A DNA stretch of 64,000 nucleotides from Aphrocallistes beatrix (lineage: Eukaryota > Porifera > Hexactinellida > Sceptrulophora > Aphrocallistidae): contig OY725501.1 of NCBI GenBank assembly GCA_963281255.1, positions 821,882-885,881 of the forward strand. The letters are read 5' to 3'. Shown one piece after another: positions 45,114 through 55,268 of the stretch. The stretch's first letter is position 1; the number at the start of each line of letters is the position of its first letter. The position numbers were made by a program, and so were the translations under genes. The notes under the pieces were generated by a model, which did no database searches, was not told the origin of the DNA, and saw only the letters and a program-made list of their open reading frames with translations.

Positions 45114-45649
45114 CATCGAGTTTTAATAGTAAGGATATATATATATGTATATCTCTGTAACGAATTGAATGAAGAAACTGCCGGGCGCAGAAGGCTGATT
45201 TTTCGCATGTGGGAGTCTTTTGGCTATGGCTCCAGTAAGTTCTGAGCTCAGACGAAAATGTCGACTCATCATGGAATTATGACGCCATTGTCACATTTTT
45301 AAAAGTTAAGCAACACAGTTATTCGGGCATAACTCAGCCATTATAGGAGATAGAAGGCTGAAATTTTAATAGAATCTGTATCCTAATACATCTCACATAT
45401 GATGCAACTATCATCAAAAAATGATGACACATCACTTTGCTATGACGTCATCATTACTCATCAAAATTTTAAAAATTGACAAATTTGGTGTTTTTTCGAG
45501 TGATATCGATTTTAAAACTAAGATGGACGTATTTAGAGATGATATATCCCGTTTAATTAACCAATGTCACCTCCAGGCGACCGAAGGGCGGCTCCGGCGG
45601 ACACAAAGTGTCCGCCAGCCGCACAGCGCAAGCAAGCGAAGCGCGCTTG
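44536..45649 (-). mobile_element. R1 repeat split by another R1
   Basis: The tip lies at 44536-44577 and the rest (CGAATTGAATGAAG.. to GCGCGCTTG) at about 45137-45649. The interrupting R1 (44578-45136) lies inside its TA microsatellite in opposite orientation. Confidence 0.85.
44578..45136 (+). mobile_element. Full-length R1 nested in R1
   Basis: Complete: CAAGCGCGCTTCGCGCTTGC, the GGCGGACACTTCGTGTCCGCC hairpin, both CRE-like motifs, a long (TA)n and GAGTTTTAATAGTAAGGAT. It is 559 bp. Confidence 0.9.
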
Positions 45650-45677
45650 TCCTTACTATTAAAACTCGATTATTGTA

Positions 45678-45746
<69 letters not shown>

Positions 45747-46212
45747 GTAACGAATTGATCGAAGAAACTGCCGGGCGCAGAAGGCTGATTTTTGGCATGT
45801 GGGAGTCTTTTGGCGGTTCAGAGCAAAATGTCGACTCATCATGGAATTATGACGTCATTGTCACATTTTTAAAAGTTAAGCAACACAGTTATTCGGGCAT
45901 AACTCAGCCATTATAGGAGATAGAAGGCTGAAATTTTAATAGAATCTGTATACTAACATACCTCACATCTGATGCGACAAAAAATGATGACTCATCACTT
46001 TGTTATGACGTCATCATTACGCATCAAAAATTTTAAAATTGACAAATTTGGTGATATTTCGAGTGATTTCGATTTTAAAACTAAGATGGACATATTTAGA
46101 GATGATATCTCCCTTATAATTAACCAATGTCACCTCCAGGCGACCGAAGGGAGCCTCCGGCCGACATAAAGTGTCCGCCAGCCGCGCAGCGCAAGCAAGC
46201 GAAGCGCGCTTG
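45650..46212 (-). mobile_element. Full-length R1, head-to-tail copy
   Basis: TCCTTACTATTAAAACTCG follows directly on the previous GCGCGCTTG. It contains an (AT)n run of over 70 bp and ends AAGCAAGCGAAGCGCGCTTG. The ORFs that cross the (TA)n are repeat artefacts. Confidence 0.9.
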
Positions 46213-46422
46213 TTTAGGCATTAAATACGATAGCGACGAATTTTCCGGCGATGAATTTCCGTCATTCTTTTAATCAGCTTAATCAGTTTACATGTCTTTA
46301 GATTTTAACTGTAGAATACCAGTATTTATATGGCTTCGCACTTTTATGACCATTCTGTGGTTAAGAATCTTAAATACAATTCAGCCTTTTTGATTTTATA
46401 TTCTTTAGTTATATATGTTAGT

Positions 46423-47129
46423 GCATAGCCTACTATAATAAGGCCTCAGAGTAACTTGCGGATTTGAGGATTTTATGGTTGAACTAATACATGAGCTGCC
46501 TTAAATCATTAACAAAGCACTATAGAGCTTAGGAATGTATTATCAGCATATATAAATAGGTGTAAAAGTACCCATATCCGTTGTTAAAATTTAGATTGGT
46601 CACCAAATGGTTGCGCGCAATGGGGTATATTTGTGACAAATTTGGTGATTTTCAGAGGTCGTATAAGGGCACTTCTAAGTGTTTTTATTATAAAATTTTT
46701 CGCATAGAACTGAGATGTGAATGGGTTAATACGAAAAATTTGGAATTTTTTCATGGAATGTTGCTACATTCCAGTGTTGCTATGGAAACGTGTTTTGGTC
46801 AGTTGGGATTATATCTTGAAAACCGCGATAGCTAGACATTCGTAAGTAGTTCAATTTGATAGCCAATAGACTATTTCCTATTAAGCGATAGTATAATTTC
46901 GACGTCTAAATTAAAAGGTTTACGAGATATTCGACAAATTACCGAATGTGACCAATATGATAAATTGTCTAATAACAAATAAATTATATTATCACTTAAT
47001 AGGAAATAGTTTATTGGCTATCAAATGGGATTACTTACGAATGTCTAGCTATCGCGGTTTTCAAGATATAATCCCAACCGACCAAAACACGTTTCCATAG
47101 CAACATTCCATGAAAAAATCCAAATTTTT
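46423..47129. mobile_element. Foldback element, truncated copy
   Basis: The left arm (46423-46930) matches 13945-14480, starting GCATAGCCTACTAT. Only about 140 bp of the right arm (46990-47129) remains, ending at TTCCATGAAAAAATCC. The outer Tc1-like end is absent. Confidence 0.8.
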
Positions 47130-47239
47130 GAAAATTGCAAACGCAGCCATTCCCCCCCCCTCCATTTGGGAACCGCTGATGTAGTGTATGCATGAACGTA
47201 TGTATATGTATGTATTTTTGTATTGTAATGTATGTATAG

Positions 47240-47350
47240 GGTGCAGGGTTGGCAGGTTTTGTCCACTTGGACAAAACCTAGTGGTTTTAACCAGGTTAAA
47301 ACCGTCCTGTCCAAAACCTCTTGGGTGGACAAAACTGGACAAAACCTCAA
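47240..47350. repeat. GTTTTGTCCA inverted-repeat cluster
   Basis: Words GGTTTTGTCCACTTGG and TTGGGTGGACAAAAC are inverted around a GGTTTTAACC/GGTTAAAACC core. It is probably a small MITE. A long C-run lies at 47150-47160. Confidence 0.5.
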
Positions 47351-47426
47351 AATTTAATTCATATTCCTCATTAACTGGAAGTCTGGAACCATCAGTAAAC
47401 TATTGTTAGTCTAAAATCACTGTTCG

Positions 47427-47626
47427 NNNNNNNNNNNNNNNNNNNNNNNNNNNNNNNNNNNNNNNNNNNNNNNNNNNNNNNNNNNNNNNNNNNNNNNNNN
47501 NNNNNNNNNNNNNNNNNNNNNNNNNNNNNNNNNNNNNNNNNNNNNNNNNNNNNNNNNNNNNNNNNNNNNNNNNNNNNNNNNNNNNNNNNNNNNNNNNNNN
47601 NNNNNNNNNNNNNNNNNNNNNNNNNN
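47427..47626. other. Assembly gap (200 N)
   Basis: All N. The left part of an R1 element is hidden here, since its TA microsatellite starts at 47627. Confidence 1.
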
Positions 47627-48145
47627 TATATATATATATATATATATATATATCTGTAACGAATTGATTGAAGAAACTGCCGGTCATAGAAAGCTAATTT
47701 TTGGCATGTGGGAGTCTTTTGGCTATGGCTCCAGTAAGTTCTGAGCTCAGAGCAAAATGTCGACTCATAATGGAATTATGACATCATTGTCACATTTTTG
47801 AAAGTTAAGCAACACAGTTATTCGAGCATAACTCAGCCATTACAGGAGATAGAAGGCTGAAATTTTAATAGAATCTGTATACTAACATACCTCACATATG
47901 ATGAAACTATTATCAAAAAATGATGACTCATCACTTTGTTATGACGTCATCATTACTCATCAAAAATTTTATAATTGACAAATTTGCTAATTTTTCGTGC
48001 GATATCGATTATAACAGTGGGACATGCGTATTTAGGGATGTTATCTCCTTTATAATTAATCAATGTGCCCCCAGGCGCCCGCAGGGCGCCTCCGGCGGAC
48101 ACAGTGTCTGCCAGCCGCGCAGCGCAAGCAAGCGAAGCGCGCTTG
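47627..48145 (-). mobile_element. R1 repeat, tip in the gap
   Basis: TA run, CGAATTGATTGAAGAAAC, both CRE-type motifs (one as ATGACATCAT), then the hairpin block with GGCGGACACAGTGTCTGCC and the GCGCGCTTG end. Confidence 0.85.
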
Positions 48146-48214
48146 TCTAATAAAAATGGCTTAGGAAGCAGTCGGCACTATAATCGTGAAAAAAGCTAAA
48201 TATTCAATGAAATA

Positions 48215-48590
48215 CCATAGCCTACTACATATAAGGCCTCACAGTAACTTGCAGCTTTTGGACTAGGGATGCGGTAGATGGTTGAACTAATACATGAGCT
48301 GCCTTAAATCATTAACCACGCACAATAAAGCTTAGGAATATATTACTAAGCATTATTGTGCGGTGATATTTGTAGTTTTTACAAGAAAATATCATTATTT
48401 ATATGAATGAATCTTTCGAATAATTCATAATTCAGGAATTATGAATTATTCGAATTTTTCAATAATTCATGAATTAGTAAACCTAGCTTATGATTGACTA
48501 ACCATGCTTGAATTATGAATTATTCGAATAATTCATAATTCTTAGCCATTTTTTAATGAATTAGTCAACTTAGGTTATATCTTTAAGACC
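48215..48590. repeat. Foldback fragment and AT-rich palindromes
   Basis: At 48215-48350 the first 135 bp of the foldback family recur (CCATAGCCTACTAC.., GAGCTGCCTTAAATCATTAA). At 48410-48570 GAATTATTCGAATAATTC-type palindromes and the AT-rich repeat seen at 20919 follow. Confidence 0.65.
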
Positions 48591-48602
48591 TCAATAGCTA
48601 GA

Positions 48603-49115
48603 CCAGGGGTTCTTAAACTTTTTGACCCCCCCCTTGGCTAATCTGTGAATTATCACGCCCCCTACTCGGCGACACCTACACTTTTTCAGACTACCAAACT
48701 CGGCGAACACACCTATTTTCTAATATAATTAAGAATGGGCCGCCTGCATTAGATCGAATTCTTTAGTTGTCGATAGATCGAAAATTAACAATTGTCGATA
48801 GATCGACTCCATTCCTAAGGAGGTTGTCGATCTATCGACAACCTCCCTAGAAATGGAGTCGATCTATCGACAACCTCCCTAGAAAGGGAGTCGATTTATC
48901 GACAATTGTTAATTTTCGATCTATCGACAACTAAAGAATTCGATCTAATGCAGCGTCCCCTTGAATATCTATTTAAATCAATCAAATCTATCAATGTGAA
49001 GGATGTAACTGTTTCTTTTCAACAAGTTTCTTCACATTTTCATCCGATATTACGCACCCCTTACAATATCCTTCCGCCCCCTAGGGGGGCGCGCTCCCTA
49101 GTTTAAGAACCCCTG
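48603..49115. mobile_element. hAT-type MITE with nested insertion
   Basis: Ends CAGGGGTTCTTAAACT and AGTTTAAGAACCCCTG, with an exact AGCTAGAC duplication (48595-48602 and 49116-49123). A smaller relative at 53060-53307 lacks the palindromic insert at 48737-48960. Confidence 0.9.
48737..48960. mobile_element. Palindromic insert of GTCGATAGATCGAC repeats
   Basis: Outer ends read CGCCTGCATTAGATCGAATTC and its near complement. Inside, GTCGATAGATCGAC-type words and GGAGGTTGTCGAT recur in both orientations. The related hAT MITE at 53060 has no such insert at the matching point. Confidence 0.7.
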
Positions 49116-49123
49116 AGCTAGAC

Positions 49124-49240
49124 CATAGCATTCTATATACTAAAGCAATGGCAGTCACCAAAAAATTGGTACCATGGATTGGTTAAATACTTCAATCCTA
49201 AAACCGCTAATTAAATAACTGTTATTATCAACTATATAAT
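49124..49240. repeat. Terminal fragment of the CATAGCATTCTA family
   Basis: CATAGCATTCTATATACTAAAGC..ACCATGGATTGGTTAAAT, followed by sequence that matches, reversed, 61789-61895. The interval 49241-49605 shows no gene. Confidence 0.6.
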
Positions 49241-50960
49241 TATCTCATATTGTGAGTTCATGGTTGTTTAATAACCCTTGAAAGCATTTGGGATTTTTCT
49301 ATTTATAGTAGTAACCCTATTTATAGTAGTAACCCCAAACTTGTATGGCTTCCCCATTGAAAATGGCTTAAACCGGAAATGACGCAAAATATTCCAAACA
49401 TCTCACCCCTGATTATTTTCATGTGCCTAGCCATAACCCACTAGTAAATATGCAGCTAGACCTGTTGCATAAAACCTCAAAAAATAAGAGTACATACTGG
49501 CCTACTTAATACACTACCGTGTATGTCATCGAGAAGGCCAGTTTTAACACAGTTCAAAGTTTAATTAGACCGATAAATCAAAAACTGTATATGATAGACC
49601 ATAGCATTCTAATACACTAAGGCAATGGCGCAGACCTTTTTTTCTGGACCATGGATTGGTTAAACGAGCTATGTGAATTTTTCACTAATTATCAATTGAA
49701 AATATATTCGTTTTCTATTTGTGCACCACACTTACTAAAGTCATATCATTGAGTTCAAAAGGTTAAGTACTTATAAATGAGCGTTTATAATCATAATAAG
49801 TTCAATTTTAATTAGCAAACAAACAAATACATTCGAAATAGATTCATAGCACAGCACTGCAAGACTAACAATTAGACACTAAGTACGAATAATCATTATT
49901 GAAATGGTGAATTACATGAATTAAAATTAGTAAACTGAGGGATGTTATGAAGAGAAGATAATATTCTAAGATTAAGGAAGATCAAAACGTTGTTATTCCG
50001 TTAGAGATCACTTCTCTTTCTTCATCCTTTATCCGGTCTTGTCACACCATTCCTAAGAAAGAGAAGAATTATTATACTTTTGAAGTTTAGAGTCTGTTTT
50101 TGACATTAGAGCATTATAATTCCTACACATGGTTTTTAAAATTTTTATGAATATATCCCATCGTCATACATCACATTGTTAAATAGGTTAGATTTTTTGT
50201 ATAAGAGAAAACAGCACACCCAGCCACGTTATTTAGATACTAAATTTATGAATCATAAAATACAGGTCAGCAATATATTTTATCTCATTTGTAACAAACT
50301 CAAAATCAAAATCTATTAAATACATTTCTTCATTAAAATCCCTTCAAACTATTTAAATATTCTTTATGAGCTATGACTACTGTTAATAGTAAAGTTGTTT
50401 CAGCTCTAAAAAGACCTTTAGTGGGGATGCGGGCAGGCGTTATATCATGACCCAGGGCCGGCGCCACCAGGGGTGTCTTGGGTGTCCGGACACCCACTGC
50501 CTCCTATTTTATCTAATTAACAGTATGTATCCCTTCATAAATGGACACCCAGCTTCAGAGGAATCCCTCTTAGGACACCCACTGCCAATAAAACATGACG
50601 CGGCCATGTGACCATTATCTCATTATTTTATAATATAATCAAGGCTGCTAATTTGATATACGTATAATTGGCTACAAACATTCAATTCACGCATTGAAGT
50701 CTCAATAACCATCAATATATTTTGAAATGCTGGTATATCGACTGCATAACTCAATCTCTAGCAACAAATTCCCACGAAATATAATGGGATACTGATCCCA
50801 ATAATGACAATATATGCGGTAGCTAAATATTGATGCCGGCGAGGAGATACACAGTCCCAATTAACAGTCCAATACTAGGATTATTGGATTGTTGTTTAAT
50901 CGAAAAAAAATGTGAGATGATTGGATCACTATCCGAAATTTGACAATAAGAAATGTTATA

Positions 50961-51144
50961 CAGTCTGGGTCGCTTATTGTGAACCACCAGGGGACCAAAA
51001 AATCTGTTCATAATAGAGATACTTCATATTAAGCGAACTTGATTCTATACAAATCCTATCTAAAAAATGAAATTGGGACCAGGAGGTTAGTTCATAATAA
51101 ACGAAGTTCATATTAAGCGGGTTCATGATAAGCGACCCTGACTA
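50961..51144. mobile_element. Pogo/Tc1-type MITE
   Basis: Ends CAGTCTGGGTCGCTTAT and ATAAGCGACCCTGACTA, flanked by TA at 50959-50960 and 51145-51146. The interior repeats GTTCATAATA/ATAAGC words. The frame at 50823-51011 is not a gene. Confidence 0.65.
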
Positions 51145-51375
51145 TAGTTTGAACTAGATATCTGACAATATAAGCCGAAATGATGTTTTATTCAGTTTTA
51201 ATGGATCATTTTGTATTCGAGCCTGTTAGTAAATATAGGTTTCTGAAATAATTATATTAATAAAAAATAAAAAATAAAAAATAGTTTTGGATACATAAGC
51301 TATCCAGGCGTTTCGTAGGTCGAGCATCGAGGTAAGAAAGAAGATCTGAAAATGAACTAACTAAGAACTTATCTA

Positions 51376-52112
51376 CCTATTCTTCGTTGTCAGTTATGTT
51401 CTTAGAGTAGGCAGATTCCATCAGCAATCGTTGAGTGTGGTCCAAAGATAGTCTCTTAAGCCCACCATACACGATGCAACTTTGTTGCATGCAACCATTC
51501 AATTCACACGATGCAACATGTTGCATGCAATAATTTTTCGAGGAGCATTGTTGCATGCAACATTTTAACTCACACGATGCAACAAGTTGCTTGCAACAAT
51601 TTTTCGTGGAGCATAGATGCATGCAATATTGTTGCCTGAATTTTGTGCTTATTTAATAATTTTGATTCTATATACCTATTTGTGGAATCTTTTGTTTAAA
51701 TTGAACTAATTAGATCAAATTTATTCTGCATTTTTACATAATAATCCTGTGATAATTTATTAATTTGTGTGTATTGATTGTTGAATGACGTATTCAATAA
51801 ATATGACTTTCTATTGTCTATTTTAATGGCTTGATCGTATGTTTGATAATGCTTATCGTTATCGTTATCGTTATCGTAATAATTAATATAATTTTGATGC
51901 AGAATGTTGCATGAAAAAAGAACATGTTCTATTTCCATGCAATACTCGACATACACGATGCAACTTTGTTTCATGCAACATTTGTTGCATGCAAAATACT
52001 ATCATACACGATGCAACATTTGCATGCAACAAAGTTGCATCATGTATGGTGGGCTTAACAGTATGAAGTCCGTCATTGTAGGTAATGGTTCTCTCGATGT
52101 CATCTGGTTTAA
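51376..52112 (-). other. Possible small exon split by the TTAA MITE
   Basis: On the minus strand, a pyrimidine-poor acceptor (TTTTAAACCAG, near 52106) is followed by 57 bases, the MITE, then 80 bases ending in TAG at about 51378. Leaving out the MITE and one TTAA restores an open frame across the join (ITYNDGLHTVKRLSLDHTQR, then a stop after NEE). The frame is short, and a second frame is open for a while too. A possible upstream exon with a strong donor (AAT|GTAAGTAAG) lies near 52193-52237, but its phase does not fit this frame. Confidence 0.3.
51460..52054. mobile_element. TTAA-flanked (piggyBac-type) MITE
   Basis: Ends GCCCACCATACACGATGCAA and the complement, flanked by TTAA (51456-51459 and 52055-52058). 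The interior is rich in palindromes such as GTTGCATGCAAC and TGCATGCA. It is 595 bp and non-coding. Confidence 0.85.
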
Positions 52113-53059
52113 AATAATGTATACATATCAGAAGTGTAAATGTGACAATCAGTTAATACGTATAACACATAAATTATAGAAACTTACTTACATTAGCGTG
52201 TTTACTTCCTAGTCTTTCCGTGGGCGTGGAATTACCCTAAACGATTCTTTGGGAAATGAAAAGCAGAGGGATATTCTGCTTCACTTTTATAGTTGGGCTT
52301 GCAGCCTGGAACAACACAGGACATTGTCGTTCCTGAAGAGTAATAAAGATTGATGCTTATGTGGAGTGTTTCTGATCAACTTTGAGTCGTGTATAGGAAA
52401 ATACAGTGATTTGTAAAACTTCACAACAAGGTAGCAAATAAATATATAATTCATGTGGTTGATTTTAAAACAAAACAAGTAAGTTGTATGTTGGTATATA
52501 AGTAATATGGTTGCTTAAAATTAGTTTAACCACAAATTCTCTACAGTGCCATCCTCGAACCTTTTTGAAGAAAATCGATGTATAATTAATGAAAAGGATC
52601 ATTATATGTATAATATACGAAGTTATATACCAGCATCATCAACCATTTTCAGAAAAATTCACTTAGCTCGTTTAACCAATCCATGGTCCAGAAAAAAGGT
52701 CTGCGGCATTGCCTTAGTGTATTAGAATGCTATGGATATACCTTTGAAATTTATTATTACCATAATTCTGCCAACATCATGTCAGTGTATGCAATATAGC
52801 TGTCAAGAAGTTGATATGTCATCATGCAGTTGCTTTTTTAGAGGTTCTAGCTCAGTTTAAATATCGCTAATTGTATTTCCAAAGCTTTATGCACTGATTC
52901 TGCCCATAAAAATGATACTTACAACTTCTAATTTCAAAGCATATTACGCTAATTTGTTTTAAGAACTAATAGCAAATGTCTATAGAATTGATGGCAGAAA
53001 TATTTATTATAATAATTTAATTCGAATAAAAAAAAATTCAAACTTTCGAATGTATAGAT
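52113..53059. other. No confident gene
   Basis: Apart from the exon-like stretch at 52193-52237 and the inverted terminal repeat at 52650-52733, this is AT-rich without recognisable features. The frame at 52287-52478 has no motif. Confidence 0.3.
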
Positions 53060-53307
53060 CATGGGTTCTTAAACTAGGGGGCGTAATACCGGATGAAAAT
53101 GTGAAGAAACTTGTTGAAAAGTAACAGTTACATCCTTCACATTGATAGATTTGTTTGATTTAAATATATATTCTTAATTATATTAGAAAATAGGTGTGTT
53201 CTTCGAGTTTGGTAGTCTGAAAAAGTGTAGGTGTAGCCGCGTAGGGGACGTGATAATTCACAGATTGGCCAAGGGGGGCATGGAGTCAAAAAGTTTAAGA
53301 ACCCCTG
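53060..53307. mobile_element. hAT-type MITE, short copy
   Basis: Ends CATGGGTTCTTAAAC and GTTTAAGAACCCCTG, with an exact GTATAGAT duplication (53052-53059 and 53308-53315). It is in the opposite orientation to the relative at 48603 and gives the uninterrupted version of it. Confidence 0.9.
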
Positions 53308-53339
53308 GTATAGATACATATTATTAAAAGTCGGTTTAA

Positions 53340-53578
53340 CTGAATGGTGGAATCTAGTGGGACCCGTTGGAATCTGGTGGAATCAAGGATGACTGAATGG
53401 TGGAAACTAGTGGAACCTCTAAACATTGACTGATTGGTAGAATCTGATGGAATTTGACTGAATAGTGGAACTTGGTAGAATCTGATTGAATGGTGGGATC
53501 TGGTAAAATATGATTGAACATTTGAACTGAATGGTGGAATTTGGTTTTGTTGGAACTAGTGGAATTTGAATAAATCCC
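53340..53578. repeat. Degenerate GGTGGAATCTG repeats
   Basis: About ten irregular units of the type TGAATGGTGGAATCTGGTGG, AT-drifted. It is non-coding, despite an open frame on the minus strand. Confidence 0.7.
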
Positions 53579-54130
53579 CAATCCAAAATTTGGCTAAGCC
53601 ACTGCTTTAATGCTGGTCTCGAATTTAAATTCGCATCAAAATCTCTGGAGCCGCCACTGCCTACTGTTTCTCAATGGCGTTCCAAATTTTATCATCAAGT
53701 GATTAAGGTTAGCTCGCTTTCATTTTGAAATATGAACGATAATGATTGCAATTGTTTAAAACTCAAATGTTGGAATTTCAGTGTTCGAATCAATTTCATG
53801 GAACCAATTGGCGTAAAGAATTCTGCATTTTAATTCGAACGATACGAGTATTCGGATACTGTGCCGTTCATCTTAGTACTTTATTCGAAGCTAAATAATT
53901 AAGCTTCCAGATTGTAGTAAAACGATGTCAAGTTTCTAGATTGCCGCCACGAAGGGATGAAAGGGTTGCGGGCCAATGCATTGGGGGAGGGGCGGGCCAC
54001 ACAATTGTAAAGTTACGATTTCAATACCAATTAGTCTACTACAACATAAAGATACGGACTCGAACATTTTATTGATAATTTATTAATAAAAATTTTCAGA
54101 TTTCCGCCTCCCCGCGCCGCCCAAATTTAC

Positions 54131-54920
54131 CATCCCTCCATACAAATAGTATTGAAGTGGGTCTATTCATAAAGGAATATGTACTCAAACTGTAAGAATA
54201 GTTTATTTTTTATTTCAAATTCATATTCTACAATCTAATTACGCATAATTGAGATCCTCAACTCAATTACTTACTAACTCCCAAGTTTATAAATATCTAT
54301 CTTTGATACTTGGTGCAAATTGTCACTAGTCACGGCAGGGTTGTACGCGGGCCGAAATTTGTAACCGCGGCCCGCAACTAAATTATTCGGCCCGCAAGAA
54401 GCCCGCATAAATATTTTTGGCCCGCTTTGTAAGTTACTAACTATAGAGAGACACTTAGAGAATCCTTCTATGGGAGTGAGTTTCAAACACAAATGCAACA
54501 CAAATAAGTGAAAACTAACAAAGTTCCATTTACGTAAGTATTCCTTAATTTGTACCTTGTGTCAATTAAAAACATCATCTCGGTTGTCATCGCGGGGATT
54601 CCTGCCAAGATTTCCGGCCCGCGGAGCCCGCAACCTATTATATTCTGCCCGCGTGCAACTCTGAGTCACGGTCATTAAATATGATGGAGATTAGTGACAC
54701 AAAGTGGCAGATGTTGATAACTTTTACACGAGAATAGTATTTGCGCCGAAAGTTTCAAAAAAGGGTGATTCAGAATGTGCAGCTTACGAATTTGAAATCA
54801 AAAATAGAATATTTCTTACTTACAGTTTGAGTACATATTCCTTTATGAATAGATTCACTTTAATACTATTTGTATGAAGGTTTTCGTGGAAGTCGGATAT
54901 TTTGGATCGGATAGTATGCA
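54131..54920. mobile_element. Tc1/mariner-type MITE with a nested hAT MITE
   Basis: ATACAAATAGTATTGAAGTGGG at the left and CACTTTAATACTATTTGTAT at the right are the inner terminal repeats of the 3326 family. The right outer tip (TTTTGGATCGGATAG) is decayed and the left tip is lost. The region 53579-54130 shows no gene. Confidence 0.65.
54336..54663. mobile_element. hAT-type MITE
   Basis: Ends CAGGGTTGTACGCGGGC and GCCCGCGTGCAACTCTG, exact AGTCACGG duplication (54328-54335 and 54664-54671). It has GGCCCGC repeats inside. Confidence 0.85.
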
Positions 54921-55268
54921 TATATTCTCTAATATCCTTGCTCATTTCTGGTCAGAAATACTTCCGTTTTGCAAGCTTGATTGTGCTGTTGATACCAGGA
55001 TGTGCAGGACCGTTATAGTACAGTGTGATAACATCTGCAAATCGATTATAGCATACAACTTTGTAGGTATGCGATTGATTTCCGATCATCTCCACCTATT
55101 AATTAAAGTAATAATTAACAGTTTGGATATTGGAAATATGATTCATTGTACACTGTACAAAACCAATGTGTCAATTATAGAGTTAGGGATGTAGGTTATA
55201 TTATCATATGAAACAATTTACGAGTGTGAAGTTGGCAGCGAAAACAGCAGCGAAATCCATGCACACTA

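Larger units (their letters stand above)
49606..52733. repeat. 3.1-kb segment bounded by inverted CATAGCATTCTA ends
   Basis: About 85 bp at 49613-49697 (CATAGCATTCTAATACACTAAG to GAGCTATGTGAATTTTTC) recur inverted at 52650-52733. They could be the terminal repeats of one element. Inside are two MITEs (50961 and 51460) and no convincing transposase. No clear target duplication was found. Confidence 0.5.

Noticed and set aside
47406-47687. Open frame across the N gap
   Set aside because: Mostly unknown bases plus TA repeats.
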